A stretch of 7,284 bases of DNA from Brevundimonas sp. (GTDB taxonomy: Bacteria > Pseudomonadota > Alphaproteobacteria > Caulobacterales > Caulobacteraceae), in NCBI RefSeq assembly GCF_031082345.1, contig NZ_JAVHLH010000035.1, forward strand, positions 8,225-15,508, written 5' to 3'. Shown here one piece after another: positions 4,391 to 7,284 of this stretch. Position 1 is the stretch's first letter. Each line of letters begins with the position of its first letter. A program made the position numbers and the translations under genes. Under the pieces are notes generated by a model, which was not told where the DNA came from, searched no databases, and saw only the letters and a list, made by a program, of their open reading frames with translations.

Positions 4391-4837
4391 ATGAACCCCT
4401 CTCTCCTCGCCATGCTGGCCGTCGTCTTCGGCGGGGCCGCCACCGCCCTCCAGGCGCCGACCAACGCCAAGATGATGGGCGCCGTCGGCTCCCCGGTGAA
4501 CGCCGCCTTCGTTTCGTTCGCGGTCGGCACGGCGGCGCTGGGCATCCTCGCCCTCGTGCTGCAGGTGCGGCCGGACCTGGCCGCCTCGCGGGCCCTGCCC
4601 TGGTACGCCTGGGTCGGTGGTCTGTATGGCGCGATCTTCGTGGTCGCGGCCGCCTGGGGCGTGCCCCGGCTGGGCGTGGCCACCACCATCATCCTGATGG
4701 TGGCCGGCCAGCTGCTGCTCAGCCTCGTGCTCGACCATTTCGGGGCCATGGGCATGCCGAAGCAGCCGATCAGCCCCGGCCGCGTCGCCGGCATCGGCCT
4801 CGTGATCGCCGGCGTGCTTATGGTCCGCAAATTCTAG
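4391..4837 (+). CDS. DMT-superfamily small membrane protein (YdcZ/DUF606)
   Basis: The 148 residues form about five membrane helices: roughly 4-22, 36-58, 71-90, 94-114 and 129-146. This is the usual length and topology of the YdcZ (DUF606, DMT_YdcZ) family, which are half-size drug/metabolite-transporter-like proteins of unclear substrate in the inner membrane. Family hallmarks are QAPTNAKM (21-28), the NAAFVSFAVGT segment (37-47), YAWVGGLYGA (72-81), GVATTIILMVAGQLLLSLVLDHFG (95-118) and a final GxGLVIAGVLMV helix. The gene follows the Nudix stop by 9 bp on the same strand with no clear ribosome site, so it is probably co-transcribed and coupled. Its TAG stop lies one base before the -10-like box of uvrC. 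Confidence 0.9.
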   Translation: MNPSLLAMLAVVFGGAATALQAPTNAKMMGAVGSPVNAAFVSFAVGTAALGILALVLQVRPDLAASRALPWYAWVGGLYGAIFVVAAAWGVPRLGVATTIILMVAGQLLLSLVLDHFGAMGMPKQPISPGRVAGIGLVIAGVLMVRKF

Positions 4838-4838
4838 G

Positions 4839-4846
4839 CCTATATC
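4839..4846 (+). promoter_or_regulatory. -10-like box for uvrC (leaderless type)
   Basis: CCTATATC matches 7 of 8 positions of the Caulobacter -10 consensus GCTANAWC and ends 7 bases before the uvrC ATG. The -35 region is weak (TGGTCCG at 4821-4827). The box shares CCTA with the palindrome TAGGCCTA (4835-4842), which also contains the stop of the previous gene. uvrC has no Shine-Dalgarno sequence, so initiation directly at the ATG is plausible. Confidence 0.5.
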
Positions 4847-4853
4847 GGTCCCG

Positions 4854-6743
4854 ATGACCGAGGAGACGATTCCCGCTGACGCCGAGGCCCTGAAGGCCGC
4901 CGACCTGATCCGGGACGAGGCCCGGCGCGCGCCGGACAAGCCCGGCGTCTACCGCATGTACGGCGAGGACGGGACCTGCCTCTACGTCGGCAAGGCGCGC
5001 TCGCTGAAGAAGCGCATCCTCCAGTACGCCCAGGGCCGGTTCCACACCCAGCGCATCGGCCTGATGGTGTCCCTGACGCGCTCGATGGAGCTGGTCGTCA
5101 CCGCCTCGGAGACCGAGGCCCTGCTGCTCGAATCCAACTTCATCAAGAAGCTCAAGCCGCGCTTCAACGTGGTGCTGCGCGACGACAAGTCATTCGCCGA
5201 GCTGATGATCCGCCGCGACCACCGCGCGCCCCAGGTCCGCAAGCATCGCGGGGCCCACACTGTGAAGGGCGACTATTTCGGCCCCTTCGCCTCGACCTGG
5301 GCGGTCAACCGCACCCTGACCACCCTGCAGAAGGCCTTCCTGCTGCGCTCCTGTTCGGACAGCGTCTACGAGACCCGCACCCGGCCCTGCATGCTGCACC
5401 AGATCAAGCGCTGCTCGGCCCCCTGCACCGGTCTGATCTCGCTCGAGGACTATGGCGCCCTGGTCGACGAGGCCGAGGCCTTCCTGCGTGGCAAGTCGCG
5501 CGCCGTCGTCGCCCGCCTGTCGAGCGAGATGCAGGCCGCCTCCGACGCCATGGATTTCGAACAGGCCGCCCGCGTCCGCGACCGCATCCGCGCCCTGTCG
5601 GCCATCTCGATGGAGAATTCCGTCAGCGCCGAAGGGGTCGCCGAGGCCGACGTCTTCGCCCTGCACTCCGACGGCGGCCAGGCCTGCGTCCAGGTCTTCT
5701 TCTACCGCGCCGGCCAGAACTGGGGCGGTCGGGCCTATTTCCCGCGCGTCGACCGGGCGGACACCGACCCGGAAATCCTCGCCGCCTTCCTCGGCCAGTT
5801 CTACGAGGACCGGCCGGTGCCGCGGCAGATCCTGTCCAACCTCGTTCCGCACGAGAAGGAGCTGCTGGAGGAGGCCTTCTCGATGAAGGCCCGGACCGTG
5901 GACGGACGCCGGGTGGTCAGCATCGAACGGCCGGCCCGCGGCGATCGCAAGGCCCTGGTCGACCACGCCCTGACCAACGCCCGCGAGGCGCTGGGCCGCC
6001 GCATGGCCGAGAGCTCGGCCCAGGGCAGGATCCTCGACGAGGTGTGCGAGGTGTTCGGGCTGGAGGGCCGCCCCGAGCGGATCGAGGTCTATGACAACTC
6101 CCACATCCAGGGGACCAACGCCGTCGGCGGCATGATCGTGGCCGGGCCCGAGGGGTTCCAGAAGTCGCAGTATCGCAAGTTCAACATCCGCGGCGAGGAG
6201 CTCACGCCCGGCGACGACTACGGCATGATGCGCGAGGTGCTGCGCCGCCGCTTCGCCCGTCTGGTCAAGGACGAGGAAGCGGGCGAGGAGGTTGTCCGTC
6301 CCGACCTGCTGCTGATCGACGGCGGCGCCGGGCAGCTGGCCGAGGCGGTCGCGGTCATGGCTGAACTGGGCGTGCACGACATCGCCGTGGTCGGCGTGGC
6401 CAAGGGGCCGGACCGCGACGCGGGACTGGAGCGGTTCTTCATGCCCGGCAAGCCGCCGTTCATGCTGCCGCTGAAGTCGCCGGCGCTGTACTACCTCCAG
6501 CGCCTGCGCGACGAGGCCCACCGCTTCGCCATCGGCGCCCACCGCACCCGCCGTTCGATGGACATCAAGAAGAACCCGCTCGACGAAATCGAGGGCGTCG
6601 GCCCCGGCCGCAAGAAGGCCCTGCTGCACGCCTTCGGCTCGGCCAAGGGGGTCTCGCGCGCCGCCGTCGCGGATCTGGTCAAGGTCGAGGGCATCAATTT
6701 GCCGCTGGCCGAGCGCATCCACGCCTTCTTCCGCAAGAGCTGA
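4854..6743 (+). CDS. uvrC: Excinuclease ABC subunit C
   Basis: UvrC makes both the 3' and 5' incisions around lesions bound by UvrB in nucleotide excision repair. The 629 residues (E. coli 610) show every domain. The GIY-YIG nuclease has PGVYRMY (30-36), YVGKA (44-48), LKKR (Arg54) and the conserved Glu93 and Asn105. A four-cysteine C-X11-C-X7-C-X3-C motif (C167, C179, C187, C191) follows, which in UvrC proteins has been linked to an iron-sulfur cluster. The UVR/UvrB-binding helix pair is near 216-250 (DAMDFEQAARVRDRI). The RNase H-like nuclease has D414, D454/D455, D489 and H556 (IEVYDNSH, PGDDY, LLIDGG, DEAHRFA). Tandem helix-hairpin-helices occupy about 574-629 (IEGVGPGRKKALL). It appears fully intact. 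The ATG at 4854 lacks a ribosome site but has a -10-like box in the leaderless position. Carbonic anhydrase starts 21 bp after it. Confidence 0.98.
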   Translation: MTEETIPADAEALKAADLIRDEARRAPDKPGVYRMYGEDGTCLYVGKARSLKKRILQYAQGRFHTQRIGLMVSLTRSMELVVTASETEALLLESNFIKKLKPRFNVVLRDDKSFAELMIRRDHRAPQVRKHRGAHTVKGDYFGPFASTWAVNRTLTTLQKAFLLRSCSDSVYETRTRPCMLHQIKRCSAPCTGLISLEDYGALVDEAEAFLRGKSRAVVARLSSEMQAASDAMDFEQAARVRDRIRALSAISMENSVSAEGVAEADVFALHSDGGQACVQVFFYRAGQNWGGRAYFPRVDRADTDPEILAAFLGQFYEDRPVPRQILSNLVPHEKELLEEAFSMKARTVDGRRVVSIERPARGDRKALVDHALTNAREALGRRMAESSAQGRILDEVCEVFGLEGRPERIEVYDNSHIQGTNAVGGMIVAGPEGFQKSQYRKFNIRGEELTPGDDYGMMREVLRRRFARLVKDEEAGEEVVRPDLLLIDGGAGQLAEAVAVMAELGVHDIAVVGVAKGPDRDAGLERFFMPGKPPFMLPLKSPALYYLQRLRDEAHRFAIGAHRTRRSMDIKKNPLDEIEGVGPGRKKALLHAFGSAKGVSRAAVADLVKVEGINLPLAERIHAFFRKS

Positions 6744-6749
6744 TCCCGT

Positions 6750-6757
6750 TCTAGAAA
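6750..6757 (+). promoter_or_regulatory. -10-like box for the carbonic anhydrase gene
   Basis: TCTAGAAA matches 6 of 8 positions of GCTANAWC and ends 7 bases before the ATG at 6765, the same spacing as at uvrC and the Nudix gene. No convincing -35 box is visible in the end of uvrC, so activity is uncertain. Confidence 0.35.
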
Positions 6758-6764
6758 CCCTGCC

Positions 6765-7284
6765 ATGTCGACCGAATCCGCTGACGCCCTGCTTTCCGGC
6801 TACCGCCGCTTCCGCGAGGGCCATTGGGCCGAGGCCCGGGCCGAGTACGAGGCGCTCGCCGCCGACGGCCAGCGGCCGCACACCCTGGTCGTGGCCTGTT
6901 CCGACAGTCGCGCCGATCCGGCCCTGATCTTCGACACCGCGCCGGGCCAGCTGTTCGTGGTCCGCAACGTCGCCAACCTGGTCCCCCCCTACGAGCCGGA
7001 CGGCCGCCTGCACGGCGTCTCGGCGGCGCTGGAGTTCGGGGTCAAGGTGCTGGGCGTGTCGCGCATCGTGGTCATGGGTCACGCCCTCTGCGGCGGGGTC
7101 AACGCCATGCTCAACGGCGCGCCGGGGAACTGTCAGGACTTCGTCGCGCCCTGGGTCGAGCAGGGCGCCCCGGTCGTCCGCCGCATCGCCGAGGCGGTCG
7201 AGCCCGACCAGGTCGACCGGGCCGCGGAGGAGGCCGTGGTGCGCCTGTCGATCGACAACCTGCGCACCTTTCCGTGGATCGCCG
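6765..7284 (+). CDS. Beta-carbonic anhydrase (3' end outside window)
   Basis: This enzyme interconverts CO2 and bicarbonate in the cytosol. The 173 codons present show the beta-class zinc site: Cys45 in VVACSDSRADP with the Asp47-Arg49 dyad, then His106 and Cys109 in VMGHALCGG. FVVRNVANLVPPYEPDGRLHG (64-84) and SAALEFGVKVLGV are standard for the plant/CynT-like branch. About 30-40 residues are expected beyond the right edge. The frame continues to the last base without a stop. The ATG at 6765 follows uvrC by 21 bp, has no Shine-Dalgarno sequence, and has a -10-like box in the same position as the uvrC one. Co-transcription with uvrC is possible but no functional link is evident. Confidence 0.95.
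   Translation, partial: MSTESADALLSGYRRFREGHWAEARAEYEALAADGQRPHTLVVACSDSRADPALIFDTAPGQLFVVRNVANLVPPYEPDGRLHGVSAALEFGVKVLGVSRIVVMGHALCGGVNAMLNGAPGNCQDFVAPWVEQGAPVVRRIAEAVEPDQVDRAAEEAVVRLSIDNLRTFPWIA

Noticed and set aside
3887..4939. 350-codon minus-strand frame opposite the Nudix and YdcZ-like genes
   Set aside because: It is a composition-driven shadow of two well-supported plus-strand genes and has no domain signature.
5190..7082. Very long open frame (630 codons) on the minus strand opposite uvrC and carbonic anhydrase
   Set aside because: It is antisense to two certain genes. Its protein is low-complexity (Gly/Ala/Val/Asp/His-rich) without recognisable motifs, the usual shadow of GC-rich third positions.
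1..7284. Search for CRISPR arrays, tRNA/rRNA genes, insertion sequences or defence-type gene cassettes
   Set aside because: No spaced repeats, cloverleaf-like segments, terminal inverted repeats with a transposase, or recognisable defence domains were seen.

Overview
The window is gene-dense, high-GC DNA (most of it looks close to 70 % G+C). Intergenic gaps are short, GTG and TTG starts occur, and promoter-like boxes resemble the Caulobacter housekeeping consensus. It reads like a chromosome segment from an alphaproteobacterium, most likely Caulobacterales (Caulobacter/Brevundimonas type). That assignment is an inference from style and protein character; no search was run.

Layout, left to right. 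(1) Plus strand, 58-1020: an SDR oxidoreductase of the YghA/YhdF type, preceded by an unusual AT-richer in-frame coiled-coil stretch that runs off the left edge. (2) Minus strand, 1036-2529: a small GNAT-fold acetyltransferase (1036-1323) converging on the SDR, then a two-gene unit of related small membrane proteins (1445-1843 and 1855-2529). The second of these has a proline/glutamate-rich tail encoded partly by a hexanucleotide repeat. (3) Minus strand, 2588-3827: a pterin/folate cluster in order of transcription: a 26-residue membrane peptide, a pteridine-reductase-like SDR and dihydroneopterin aldolase (folB). These are packed with 8-bp overlapping or 3-bp spaced junctions. (4) An 80-bp divergent promoter region, 3828-3907. 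(5) Plus strand, 3908-7284: Nudix hydrolase, YdcZ/DUF606-type membrane protein, uvrC (complete, 629 aa), and a beta-carbonic anhydrase cut by the right edge.

How it works together. FolB and the neighbouring reductase both act on pterins and are almost certainly co-expressed. The Nudix gene is transcribed divergently from apparently overlapping -35 regions. UvrC is the dual-incision nuclease of nucleotide excision repair. Carbonic anhydrase is housekeeping CO2/bicarbonate chemistry. The GNAT gene may belong to the general stress response, because a GGAAC-N17-GTT pattern lies upstream of it.

The most interesting points are regulatory and small-scale. There is a previously easy-to-miss 26-aa membrane peptide. 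Three plus-strand genes (Nudix, uvrC, carbonic anhydrase) lack a Shine-Dalgarno sequence and carry a CTA-core -10-like box at exactly the same distance from their ATG, suggesting leaderless mRNAs. There is a possible internal start in the membrane protein gene, and an N-terminal coiled-coil/composition anomaly on the first SDR. I see no mobile element, CRISPR array, tRNA/rRNA, or recognisable defence or biosynthetic system. No stretch over about 300 bases lacks a gene.
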